Positions 33,925 through 42,007 of a stretch of DNA of 64,000 nucleotides are shown in pieces. The stretch comes from Dehalococcoidia bacterium. Lineage in GTDB: Bacteria > Chloroflexota > Dehalococcoidia > Lucifugimonadales > Lucifugimonadaceae. The DNA lies in the NCBI GenBank assembly GCA_012959765.1, contig DUCO01000049.1:30949-94948 (forward strand), written 5' to 3'. The position numbers were made by a program, and so were the translations under genes. Within the stretch, counting starts at the first letter, position 1; each line of letters starts with the position of its first letter. The notes below the pieces were generated by a model that saw only the letters and a list, made by a program, of their open reading frames with translations, was not told the origin of the DNA and searched no databases.

Positions 33925-34896
33925 CTAGTTACTGAAGCTAGAGTCGAATGCGTCGGAAGCTTTCTGTGAATCATCGAGCAGCGACGCTGCCTTCATCCAT
34001 GAAACCAGCGATTCCCAACGATCGTCATCGAACGAACCAACCGGTGCGCCTTCCGACTTCCAGAGCGGAGCCAGTAGCTCCACACCAGCACGGTCGGTAG
34101 GTTCGTCGATCTCTGCATCCGGGTTCAGGCGAATCAGCGTTTCGATCGATCCCTGCGGATCGGAAGCAGCCTGCCCGTAGCCCTTGTTGAACGCCTTCAC
34201 GAAGCTCTCGACCATTTCCGACCGGTTCTTCACGTTGTCTTCGGAAGTGACGAGAACGAGCTCGTAGTAGCTCGGCACGTCCCAGTCATCAGGCATGATC
34301 ACAGTCGTCGCATGTCCCTCGTTGTCCATGATTATCGACTCGTAGGTCCAGTAGACACCGATAATGGCGTCAACCGTCCCGGCCATCAGAGCCTGACTCG
34401 CTGTCCAACCCACATCGATGTACTCGACATCGTCGAACGAAGCTCCGTCAGCTTCGAGCATTGTGACGAGCATAGCTTCGTTCCAGGGAAGACCGGGCGT
34501 GCCGACCTTCTTGCCGACAAGATCACCAGGTCGCTCGATACCTGAAGCCGTCAGCGCCATGATCGAGTTCAACGGGCGCTGAACAATACCGGCAACAGCA
34601 ACAACAGGAATGCCTTCCTGGCGAGCCTGTAGAAGATCGGGCTGGTAGTAGAAAGCGAAATCGCTGTCGCCACTGGCCACCAGACCCAGAATTGCAGCAG
34701 GGTCGGCAGGCGGTTCAACTGTAACGTTCAGGTTTTCGTCTTCGAAATAACCCTTGTCGACCGCTTCATAAACACCTGCGTGGTTCGCATTCTGGAACCA
34801 GTCAAGAGTGACCACGATATCTTCAGGATCACTCTCACTGCAGGCGACGATGGCGATAGATGCCAAAATTGCTACAAATAGCACTAATTTTTTCAT
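33925..34896 (-). CDS. thiY: ThiY-like substrate-binding lipoprotein, thiamine-precursor ABC transporter
   Basis: 323-residue exported binding protein of the NMT1/THI5 family. The signal peptide ends in the lipobox AIVAC with Cys19 lipidated. The mature N-terminus VTLDWFQNANHAGVYEAVDKGYF is the typical pyrimidine-precursor (HMP/FAMP) binding-protein start. I chose the ATG at 34896: AGGAG precedes it, it overlaps the permease stop as ATGA, and the longer open frame upstream is only permease DNA in another frame. It is the last gene of the riboswitch-led operon and captures the ligand outside the membrane. Confidence 0.92.
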   Translation of the reverse strand: MKKLVLFVAILASIAIVACSESDPEDIVVTLDWFQNANHAGVYEAVDKGYFEDENLNVTVEPPADPAAILGLVASGDSDFAFYYQPDLLQARQEGIPVVAVAGIVQRPLNSIMALTASGIERPGDLVGKKVGTPGLPWNEAMLVTMLEADGASFDDVEYIDVGWTASQALMAGTVDAIIGVYWTYESIIMDNEGHATTVIMPDDWDVPSYYELVLVTSEDNVKNRSEMVESFVKAFNKGYGQAASDPQGSIETLIRLNPDAEIDEPTDRAGVELLAPLWKSEGAPVGSFDDDRWESLVSWMKAASLLDDSQKASDAFDSSFSN

Positions 34897-35696
34897 GATT
34901 CTCCTAAGCGAATAACTCGATTCGCAGTTGGTGGGTACTTCCTCAGCGACCACTTTTCCACGGCGACGACAGCTGCAAACAGCGCCATCGCCAAAATTGA
35001 GAGCACGACAATCGCGGCGAATACTCTCGCAGTTTGAAATTGACCGCCGGCGATCTTCATCAGCCAGCCGAGCCCGGAGCTGGAGCCAAACCATTCCCCA
35101 ATTACCGCACCAATTACCGAGACTACTGATGCGACCTTTAGGCCGGCGAAGAAGCTCGGGAGAGCGGAAGGGATCATCAGTTTGGTGAACGTTTGCCACG
35201 GCGATGCACCTAGCGTGCGAAGCATGTCGACCATTTCTTTATCGACAGATCGAAGCCCTGAAACGAGGCTGATTACTATCGGGAAGAACGTGAAAAGCAC
35301 GATGACGATAACTTTCGACATCATGTCGGTCCCAACCCAGATGATCAGTAATGGGGCAAGCGTAATGATTGGAATAGTTTGCGAAGCAATGATGAGCGGG
35401 TAGATCGTGCGCTCGATGGTGCGGGACCAAACAATCCCAGATGCCAGACTTACAGCGAGCATGATCGAAACCGAGAATCCAACGAGAATCTCGAACATCG
35501 TGATCCTGGTGTTGCCCATCAGAAATCCGAATGAATCGAACATTTCCGCAATGATCACACTCGGTGCCGGAAGCAGCCAACGCTGAACATCGAGCACATC
35601 CACCAGCACTTCCCACATGACGATCAGTAGCACGGTGACGACGATCGCGGGTAGCCAGTTGACGATTAGCGCTCGGAGGGATGTGGAGGTGATCAA
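34893..35696 (-). CDS. thiX: ABC transporter permease (ThiX-like)
   Basis: 267-residue inner-membrane permease of the BPD transport family with about six transmembrane helices. The EAA loop for the ATPase is seen around MLRTLGASPWQTFTKLMIPSALP; the end GAVIGEWFGSSSGLGWLM is typical of SsuC/TauC/ThiX permeases. Start and stop overlap the neighbouring genes by four bases on both sides (ATGA), so the three proteins are made in step. Specificity for a thiamine precursor is inferred from the riboswitch and the ThiY-like partner. Confidence 0.93.
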   Translation of the reverse strand: MITSTSLRALIVNWLPAIVVTVLLIVMWEVLVDVLDVQRWLLPAPSVIIAEMFDSFGFLMGNTRITMFEILVGFSVSIMLAVSLASGIVWSRTIERTIYPLIIASQTIPIITLAPLLIIWVGTDMMSKVIVIVLFTFFPIVISLVSGLRSVDKEMVDMLRTLGASPWQTFTKLMIPSALPSFFAGLKVASVVSVIGAVIGEWFGSSSGLGWLMKIAGGQFQTARVFAAIVVLSILAMALFAAVVAVEKWSLRKYPPTANRVIRLGES

Positions 35697-36511
35697 ACGA
35701 CTGCCTCCTGCCGGGTCAGCAATTCGAGGATCGCGCCTCGAAGCTCGATAAACTCTTGCGACATCGATAGCGCGCTGGCGTCTAGAGCTTTATTTATATT
35801 TACTTCGATTTCAGCGACTATGCGGCCCGGACTTGGGGCCATCACCAGCACCCGATCCGCCAACAGAATTGCTTCTTCTACATCGTGGGTGACCAGAACA
35901 ACGGCCTTGTTCGATGTATCGAGAACGTTCAGCAACCACTCCTGAAGCGACCTGCGGGTAATGGCATCGAGAGCACCGAACGGTTCGTCGAGCAGCAGCA
36001 CCGCATTGTCGGGAAGCACTGCTCGTAACAGGGCAACGCGCTGTCGCATACCGCCGGAAAGTTCGTGCGGCATCGAGTCGAGTACATCAGACAATCCAAA
36101 CGAATCGGCGAGTGCTCGTACCTGCTCATTCGACTCACGGACGCTTACCCCACGCAGTTCCAAACCCAATCGACTATTTTCAGCGACCGTTCGCCATGAC
36201 AGCAGCAGATCTTTTTGCTGCATGTACGAAACGTTGCCAAGCCGATCCGCCCGCAGCATGTTTCCGTCGGCAGTGATTTGACCAGAACGAGCGCTCAATA
36301 CTCCTGAAATCAAGTTCAGCAGCGTGCTCTTGCCACAACCTGAAGGTCCGACGAGTGCGACAAATTCACCTCTGTCGACCGAGACATTTATTGAATCAAG
36401 AATCGGTGCGTTCTCGTAATCGAAACCAACTCCTGAAATTTCGAGAAGCGCGTTTCTACTGTCGACACTGATGTCGTGGTCGGAACTAATTTGTCGGGTG
36501 TCCGAGCTCAT
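35693..36511 (-). CDS. thiZ: ABC transporter ATP-binding protein (ThiZ-like)
   Basis: 272-residue ATPase energising the importer. Walker A is GPSGCGKST, the Q-loop is in YMQQKDLLLSW, the signature is LSGGMRQRV, Walker B is VLLLDEPFGALDA and the switch is VTHDVEEA, all intact. I start at MSSDTR (36511); the frame stays open another 56 codons, but those fall within the TPP riboswitch. First gene of the operon, so directly controlled by the riboswitch. Confidence 0.93.
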   Translation of the reverse strand: MSSDTRQISSDHDISVDSRNALLEISGVGFDYENAPILDSINVSVDRGEFVALVGPSGCGKSTLLNLISGVLSARSGQITADGNMLRADRLGNVSYMQQKDLLLSWRTVAENSRLGLELRGVSVRESNEQVRALADSFGLSDVLDSMPHELSGGMRQRVALLRAVLPDNAVLLLDEPFGALDAITRRSLQEWLLNVLDTSNKAVVLVTHDVEEAILLADRVLVMAPSPGRIVAEIEVNINKALDASALSMSQEFIELRGAILELLTRQEAVV

Positions 36512-36579
36512 CGATCCTACGTAATCCCCATGCCAGCTAGCTGGTCTGGGTAGTTGTCGCTTGGATTTGGCACTCGGCC

Positions 36580-36672
36580 GATTTCCTACGCTGGCATTAC
36601 CCAGATCAGGTCCAAGGGTTGGCAGAGTATTAACGTCTGCCCTCTCAGCCCGGCTACCCGAGCTCCCCGTGT
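36580..36672 (-). promoter_or_regulatory. TPP riboswitch (THI element)
   Basis: On the minus strand the conserved elements appear in order: CGGGGAGC, the thi-box core CTGAGAGGG, then ACCCTTGGACCTGATCTGG and TAATGCCAGCGTAGGAA. This is the standard aptamer for thiamine pyrophosphate. It lies about 70 bases before the ThiZ-like start, so high TPP should shut off uptake of thiamine precursors, at transcription or translation; a clear terminator stem was not identified. Confidence 0.96.
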
Positions 36673-36812
36673 GTTGCATATCAACACCGACGAAGTCATG
36701 CTCCGTCGCACAGCAAGTTTTGCAACCTAAAGCAGTACTGTCAAATCGGTCTATGCTCCATCACAGAACGGGTACAGATCAGGGATTGCAGCTTCCCGAT
36801 GGCGGGTCTAGA

Positions 36813-37760
36813 ATGCGGCTATTCTGGGTCGGATGTATTTTTTCCGGACACCGGGTGGTAATTACGAAGTACAGGAAACAGCCGCCAGTTTTGGGTTCAA
36901 GTTCGCTAACACCAAAAGAGAATTTCGCCCGGGCAATCAGATGCTCAGATGACGAGATTAATCTCGCCGCGGCGAGCCTATATGCAGCCTCGAACGAATT
37001 TCCCGAACTAGATGTGGTCGCGTATCAGGGTCGAATCGCCCAGTTCGGTGCGAGGGTCGAATCTCGCCTGTCGGCAAACTTCACAAAGTACGATTTCGTT
37101 GGCGCTATGCACAAAGTGCTGTTCGAAGAAGCCGGATTCTCAGGCGACAGCAAAAGTTATTTCGACCCGAACAACAGCCACCTGAACGAAGTTATCGACC
37201 GCCTGAAAGGCAATCCGGTAGCACTCTCGATTCTCTACATAGAGGTCGCAAGAGTCGCAGGAGTGGCCATCGACGGTATAGCGCTACGCAAGCACTTCGT
37301 TGTTGGGGTAGGTTCTGGCGACGAGCGCATGTACGTCGACCCGTTCCACAGGGGCGGTCTGCTTTCCCGAAAAGAGTGCATCACCAGTATTCTCGGCAAA
37401 GAACGTGTTAAGAACGGTGATTTTGATGCTCTGGAACGCAAATTCCTGAATCCTGCCAAAAAGCGAGCGATGCTTCGCAGGCTCTTCTCCAATCTCAAAG
37501 TCGCTCACGAAAAACACAAAGCATACGAACTGGCGCTATCTGCCTCCGAGCGAATTCAACTGCTCGATCCTTCCAACCTCAGAAACCTCAGCGAACTGGC
37601 TCATTTACAAACCAAAGTAGGGAATTTCGGCGATGCGGTCGACTCCCTCACCCAGTTCCTCGAACGTGCGCCCGCCGGATCAAATACTGAACAGGCCGAG
37701 AGCGCACTACGCAAACTCAAAGCAATCACTACTCGAGGCAGTGAAGATTCACCCGAATAA
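36813..37760 (+). CDS. SirB1-like transglutaminase-fold protein with TPR tail
   Basis: 315 residues. The central domain has SYFDPNNSHLNEVIDRLKGNPVALSILYIEVARVAG and ALRKHFVVGVG, the hallmark of the SirB1/Transglut_core2 family. A C-terminal helical region (about 215-300) with SERIQLLDPSNLRNLSELAHLQTKVGNFGDAVDSL reads as TPR-like repeats. Family members are widespread and poorly understood, and the catalytic cysteine of true transglutaminases is not evident. The start is uncertain; I take the ATG at 36813, the first after the divergent riboswitch region. Confidence 0.82.
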   Translation: MRLFWVGCIFSGHRVVITKYRKQPPVLGSSSLTPKENFARAIRCSDDEINLAAASLYAASNEFPELDVVAYQGRIAQFGARVESRLSANFTKYDFVGAMHKVLFEEAGFSGDSKSYFDPNNSHLNEVIDRLKGNPVALSILYIEVARVAGVAIDGIALRKHFVVGVGSGDERMYVDPFHRGGLLSRKECITSILGKERVKNGDFDALERKFLNPAKKRAMLRRLFSNLKVAHEKHKAYELALSASERIQLLDPSNLRNLSELAHLQTKVGNFGDAVDSLTQFLERAPAGSNTEQAESALRKLKAITTRGSEDSPE

Positions 37761-37873
37761 CCGGTGAATTAGCGAAATCCGCTTTCCTGTTACTGGCGTA
37801 TTCTCTATTGGTTACCTGAATGGCCAGACGTTTTCGCGCGCGGCGAAGGCAAGCACGGTCGGTGAGGTCCTGA

Positions 37874-38467
37874 ATGGACGAGGTGTACCGCTTGAACGAC
37901 GAGGGACTAGAAGATCTGGAATTGCTTGCGAAGATCGGCGGTCAAGACCGAGAAGCTCTTTCCACGCTGTACGACCGGTACGGTCGGCGGGTGTTCGCGC
38001 TCGCCGTACGGATTCTTAACGACCCCGTTGGTTCTGAAGAAGTGACTCAAGACGTTTTTATGAGTGTGTGGCGGCGAGGAGCTACCTACACAAGGGAAAA
38101 AGGGAAGTTCACGACCTGGTTGTTCTCAATTGCGCACAACCGAACGATCGATGAGCTACGAAAAAGAAGGCGTGATCGAAGTCGACAAAACGACGATATT
38201 GAAGACCATTACGATCTCAAATCTAGCGACATCTCCCCGGCCGATGCCGCGGTGGCTCAGTCTGAATACGCCAAGATACTGGCAGCGATGGAAGACCTGC
38301 CAGTAGAACAGAAAACCGTTGTTGAACTTTCTTACTTCAAGGGGCTTACTCAAACGGAAATTGCAGAAAAAACCGGCCAACCGCTCGGCACGGTCAAAAC
38401 ACGAATGCGGTTGGCTTTGAAAAAGTTACGCAAAGCACTTAGTGCTGAAATGGGCGCGCAGGTATGA
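37874..38467 (+). CDS. ECF RNA polymerase sigma factor (SigK-like)
   Basis: 197-residue extracytoplasmic-function sigma factor. Region 2 is seen in LSTLYDRYGRRVFALAVRIL, GSEEVTQDVFMSVWRR and FTTWLFSIAHNRTIDELRKRRR; region 4 in LPVEQKTVVELSYFKGLTQTEIAE and GTVKTRMRLALKKLR. The stop overlaps the anti-sigma start by four bases (ATGA), so factor and anti-factor are made together. The pair resembles SigK/RskA of actinobacteria. The signal it answers is unknown. Confidence 0.94.
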   Translation: MDEVYRLNDEGLEDLELLAKIGGQDREALSTLYDRYGRRVFALAVRILNDPVGSEEVTQDVFMSVWRRGATYTREKGKFTTWLFSIAHNRTIDELRKRRRDRSRQNDDIEDHYDLKSSDISPADAAVAQSEYAKILAAMEDLPVEQKTVVELSYFKGLTQTEIAEKTGQPLGTVKTRMRLALKKLRKALSAEMGAQV

Positions 38468-39507
38468 CCGACTCCAGAGATACAACTGCATCTAACGACG
38501 ATATGGATCCCCGCTTCGAGAACCTGGCAGGGTACGTTCTGGGCGCACTCGAAAATGACAACGAACGCGACCTCGTCGAAGCCCTGATCGAATCTGACAG
38601 CGAAGCTCACGCCGAGTTCAGCGCACTGGCCGAAGCTGCCGACATGCTGGCGATGGCAGTTCCCCCGGTCGCGCCTCCTGCACATCTGAAAACAGCGATT
38701 ATGGAAATGGCTGGAAAAGAATCAGATCCAACGCCAGTTCGATCAACAGCCGAAATAGCTCCAGTACCCTCACCCACTCCACTGTGGCCAGCGATTCTGA
38801 GATCCGGCTTTGCGACTTCCGCGGTAGCCGCCGTTCTCGTAATCGTAGTCGCAGGTGTGCTCGGGTACCAGAACAACCAGTTGGGCAACGAGATCGAGTC
38901 TCTTCGTGCCGAACTCACAGCTGAATCTGCGGTAGTTTCCAGTATCCAGAATGAACTGCTGGCAACGGTATCCGAGTCAGAAAACAAAGTTGCTTCCATG
39001 AAAACCGAAATGGAAACAATGGAAACCGAGTTCGGAGACACCACCGAGATGGTCGTTCATCAGGAAGAAATGGTGTCGGAACTCGCCATCGTAAACGCCG
39101 CTCTCCAACAGGCTCTGGCCGACCAGAGTTGGTTGAACTATGTTGCGATGCGTGAGGAATATCAGGTTGCTAGCTGGCTGAAAAGCACCCAGCCGAATCC
39201 AGCTAAAACGGTAGTCGATGCATCGGGCCTGATTGCGATCAGGTACGTTGGCAACGAAGCCGTATTCCAGGCTCACGGCCTTGCCCAGCCACAACCCAGC
39301 TACGCCTATACGCTCTGGCTGCTGGGAAATGGAGCGCCGCAACCGGTTGCGCAATTTGAAGTTAGTGAAATCGGCGCAGCGACCGTTCCGTTCCTACTGC
39401 CTGCCCCGTTCCAGTTATACTCGAGTGTTGCGGTAACTCAAGAACGTGTCGATGGCGTCGGGAACGACCCAACAGGCACGATGGTTCTTTCAGCCGATAC
39501 CAACTAA
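38464..39507 (+). CDS. Membrane anti-sigma factor, RskA-like
   Basis: 347 residues. The N-terminal cytoplasmic anti-sigma domain contains FENLAGYVLGALENDNERDLVEALIE; one transmembrane helix (SAVAAVLVIVVAGVLGY, about 118-138) follows a proline-rich linker. The outer part starts with a long predicted coiled coil (about 138-215, NEIESLRAELTAESAV...) and ends in the RskA C-terminal beta domain (SYAYTLWLLGNGAPQPVAQFEV). No zinc HxxxCxxC motif is seen. The extended coiled coil is longer than in typical RskA proteins. Confidence 0.9.
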   Translation: MTDSRDTTASNDDMDPRFENLAGYVLGALENDNERDLVEALIESDSEAHAEFSALAEAADMLAMAVPPVAPPAHLKTAIMEMAGKESDPTPVRSTAEIAPVPSPTPLWPAILRSGFATSAVAAVLVIVVAGVLGYQNNQLGNEIESLRAELTAESAVVSSIQNELLATVSESENKVASMKTEMETMETEFGDTTEMVVHQEEMVSELAIVNAALQQALADQSWLNYVAMREEYQVASWLKSTQPNPAKTVVDASGLIAIRYVGNEAVFQAHGLAQPQPSYAYTLWLLGNGAPQPVAQFEVSEIGAATVPFLLPAPFQLYSSVAVTQERVDGVGNDPTGTMVLSADTN

Positions 39508-39581
39508 TAATTTCTGGGAATTCTTAGAATCCTGTCTTGGGATTGCGAGAATTTCGAGTGAGTTGGGACGCGTGGGCTGAA

Positions 39582-39707
39582 ATGGCGACTACACCTGCCG
39601 AAACCAAGTTATGGGATTGTGATCGATGTGGTTCCCGGATGGTCGACCTTCACTGCAAGCTGAAGTGCGACCTTTGCGGGTTCATGCGTGATTGCAGCGA
39701 TCCGTAG
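39582..39707 (+). CDS. Tiny zinc-ribbon-like protein
   Basis: 41 residues, MATTPAETKLWDCDRCGSRM...KCDLCGFMRDCSDP. Cysteine pairs CDRC and CKLKCDLC plus a final cysteine fit a small zinc ribbon, a pattern seen in short uncharacterised bacterial proteins. An in-frame GTG at 39558 would add eight residues (VSWDAWAE). It lies in the spacer between the anti-sigma and lipoprotein genes on the same strand. Possible role: protein or RNA contact; nothing more can be said. Confidence 0.65.
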   Translation: MATTPAETKLWDCDRCGSRMVDLHCKLKCDLCGFMRDCSDP

Positions 39708-39793
39708 AGTCGATTGGATCGAACATCTCAGACTGATGTCACGATCTTTGTAGGCGAGCGGATCTCGTTCTGGGGTAGGCTACTGATATACCG

Positions 39794-40522
39794 ATGGTCA
39801 CCCTCCGCTCCAGCCACATACCTGCCGTATTCCTTTTCGCCGCGGCCCTGCTCATTTTTACTGGCGCGGTCGGCTGCTCACAAAGCGAGCCCACACCGGT
39901 GCCTGCAACGCCTCGCCCACAGATCACCGCGGAATTGGCGGTCGAACAGTCGAAAGTGGCAATGGCCGCACTCGATAGTTTCAACTTTGAACTGACTCAT
40001 GACTCAGGCTTCACCACCCTTTCGAGCGCCCTTCGACTGTCCCGGGCAAGCGGCATAGTTGCAACTGACAGTCTTGATTTAGAAGCCGAAGCAAACATTG
40101 GCAGAGCGTTCGTTCGGGTAGAGGCAGTCGTAATCAGAGATCGAACATGGATGACCAACCCACTCACCGGCGTATGGTCGGAAATTGCTCCAGAAGACAG
40201 TCCATTTTCATTCCTCGATCCCGTAAAGCTGGTAGCCGATATTCTTGGTGCGACCCAGAACCCTGCCTACCCTTTTGATGGCGAATCGACCGGTGAAATA
40301 ACGGTGACCGGAAGCATTCCAGCACCAACACTCGCAGCACTTGTTGGCACTGTTAATCCCGACGCTGTGCCGAGCGTTGAGCTAACGCTTGATCCCGCGA
40401 ACTACGTTCTGAAAAAAATTATTATCTCAGGAAACGTACAGCCAGAAGACGAACCCAATACAGTGCGAGTGATAACGCTTTCTGAGTTCGACAAACCAGT
40501 TTCGATAGAACCGCCAATCTAA
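39794..40522 (+). CDS. LppX/LprAFG-like lipoprotein
   Basis: 242-residue exported lipoprotein. The signal peptide ends in the lipobox GAVGC (Cys28), followed by a Pro/Thr-rich linker. The mature domain (AVEQSKVAMAALDSFNFELTHDSG...ATDSLDLEAEANIGRAFVRVEAVVI...NPLTGVWSEI...DPVKLVADIL) follows the LppX/LprG fold that in mycobacteria holds acylated lipids in a hydrophobic pocket. The gene is followed after three bases by a DHA2-type MFS exporter, the same order as the mycobacterial lprG-p55 operon. I infer transfer of a lipid-like molecule out of the membrane. Confidence 0.85.
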   Translation: MVTLRSSHIPAVFLFAAALLIFTGAVGCSQSEPTPVPATPRPQITAELAVEQSKVAMAALDSFNFELTHDSGFTTLSSALRLSRASGIVATDSLDLEAEANIGRAFVRVEAVVIRDRTWMTNPLTGVWSEIAPEDSPFSFLDPVKLVADILGATQNPAYPFDGESTGEITVTGSIPAPTLAALVGTVNPDAVPSVELTLDPANYVLKKIIISGNVQPEDEPNTVRVITLSEFDKPVSIEPPI

Positions 40523-40525
40523 CCG

Positions 40526-42007
40526 ATGCTCACCCGACTTCGGAATCTCATATCACCGTACAAGCTGTTGCTGCCCCTCTGTTTCGGGGTGTTTATTGCT
40601 GCTGATGATCAGACCGTAGTAGTCACGCTTCTGCCAGACATGATGGCCGACCTGCGGGTGGGCGTGAGCGAGCTGGACAGGGCGTCCTGGGCGATCACCG
40701 GGTATCTGATCGGATTTACAGCCGCCATGCCGCTTATGGGTCGAATATCCGACCGTATGGGGTATCGCCGGGCGTTTCTGATCTCGATGGCAGTTTTTAC
40801 GCTCGGATCGATTCTCGTTGCGATTTCGCCCAACATTCCTGGCTGGCTCTACGGCGGTCAGCCCGAATACAACTGGTTGGTGGGCACGAGGGTGTTCCAG
40901 GCCATTGGCGGTGGAGCCGTAATTCCAATCTCGATAGCTGCTGTGGGCGAACTGGTCGACGGAAAGCGACGTGCCATCGCCTACGGGCTAATCGGCGCAA
41001 GTGCCGAAGCTGGAGGGGTGTTCGGACCTTTGTGGGGCGGTGGCATCACGACCTGGTTATCCTGGGAATGGGCGTTCTGGCTCAACATTCCGGTGACGAT
41101 CATTGCTGCAATCTGGGTGATGCGCAACCCGCCGGGCAAACGGAACAACGTGCGGGTGGATGTTCCTGTCTCCATAGTTTTCGCTGCGGCTTTAACGCTG
41201 CTGACAATCGGACTTGTTCGGGTGGGAAATCCCGACGCCCTGATGACGGTATCGCTCGTGGTTACATCACTGTTGGTTGTGTTATTGGTGTTCATGAACA
41301 ACCGTTCAAGCGATCCGCTGTTCCCGCAAAAACTGTTCAAGCTGCCGTCATTCAACAACTCCAACCTGACTCATTTTCTTGTTGGTGCGGTGCTGATAAT
41401 CGGAATGGTTACGGTGCCTTTGATGGCAGCTTCGGTGTTTGCTAAGTCGCCACTCGAAGGCGGGCTTCAGCTGTTGAGAATGACGATTGCGATCGGGATT
41501 GGCGCACTTGTTGGCGGATACGTTACCCAACGATTCGGGGCACGAATTCCGGCGATGGTCGGGCTGCTTATAACCACGCTCGGGTTCATGTTGTTGTCGA
41601 GTTGGACAATCGATATCGCAGAGCCGATGTTGACGATTCATCTGGCAATCGCGGGTCTGGGACTCGGAATGCTGATATCGCCTATCGCCGAAACAGCTTT
41701 GCGGGGCGTTCAGGCTGATCAGCGAGGGGCAGCATCGGCACTACTGAGCGTTTCACGGATGATAGGGATGACGGCCGGTCTCGCGGCGATGACGGCTCTG
41801 GGCACCGTTCAATTCCAGGATCTCGTCGCAGATGTACCGGCCTTCTCGATGGACCCCGACGTTCAACAGCAGATCATCGATAGCGCATCCGATGCCGCAG
41901 TCGAAGTGTTCACACGCTTCTACCTGTACGCAGCCGGGTTGTCGGCGTTAGCGCTTATTCCGGCGTGGTTGATGACGCGAGGTAGTAAGAGAACTACACC
42001 TAGCTAG
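40526..42007 (+). CDS. MFS transporter, DHA2 (14-helix) type, P55-like
   Basis: 493-residue major facilitator with about 14 hydrophobic segments. The start FIAADDQTVVVTLLPDM carries an acidic pair in helix 1, and the loop motif A is GRISDRMGYRRAF. The RVFQAIGGGAVIPISIAAVGEL and GLIGASAEAGGVFGPLWGGGI regions match the DHA2 drug/lipid exporters. Three bases separate it from the LprG-like lipoprotein gene. Its TAG stop shares the palindrome CTAG with the stop of the convergent thyX-like gene. Substrate could be a lipid or a hydrophobic drug. Confidence 0.9.
   Translation: MLTRLRNLISPYKLLLPLCFGVFIAADDQTVVVTLLPDMMADLRVGVSELDRASWAITGYLIGFTAAMPLMGRISDRMGYRRAFLISMAVFTLGSILVAISPNIPGWLYGGQPEYNWLVGTRVFQAIGGGAVIPISIAAVGELVDGKRRAIAYGLIGASAEAGGVFGPLWGGGITTWLSWEWAFWLNIPVTIIAAIWVMRNPPGKRNNVRVDVPVSIVFAAALTLLTIGLVRVGNPDALMTVSLVVTSLLVVLLVFMNNRSSDPLFPQKLFKLPSFNNSNLTHFLVGAVLIIGMVTVPLMAASVFAKSPLEGGLQLLRMTIAIGIGALVGGYVTQRFGARIPAMVGLLITTLGFMLLSSWTIDIAEPMLTIHLAIAGLGLGMLISPIAETALRGVQADQRGAASALLSVSRMIGMTAGLAAMTALGTVQFQDLVADVPAFSMDPDVQQQIIDSASDAAVEVFTRFYLYAAGLSALALIPAWLMTRGSKRTTPS

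Noticed and set aside
34897..35199. N-terminal extension of the ThiY-like protein
   Set aside because: It overlaps permease coding DNA in another frame; the signal peptide starts at 34896 after a good ribosome-binding site.
36512..36679. 56-codon N-terminal extension of the ThiZ-like ATPase
   Set aside because: This stretch is the TPP riboswitch and its 3' spacer.
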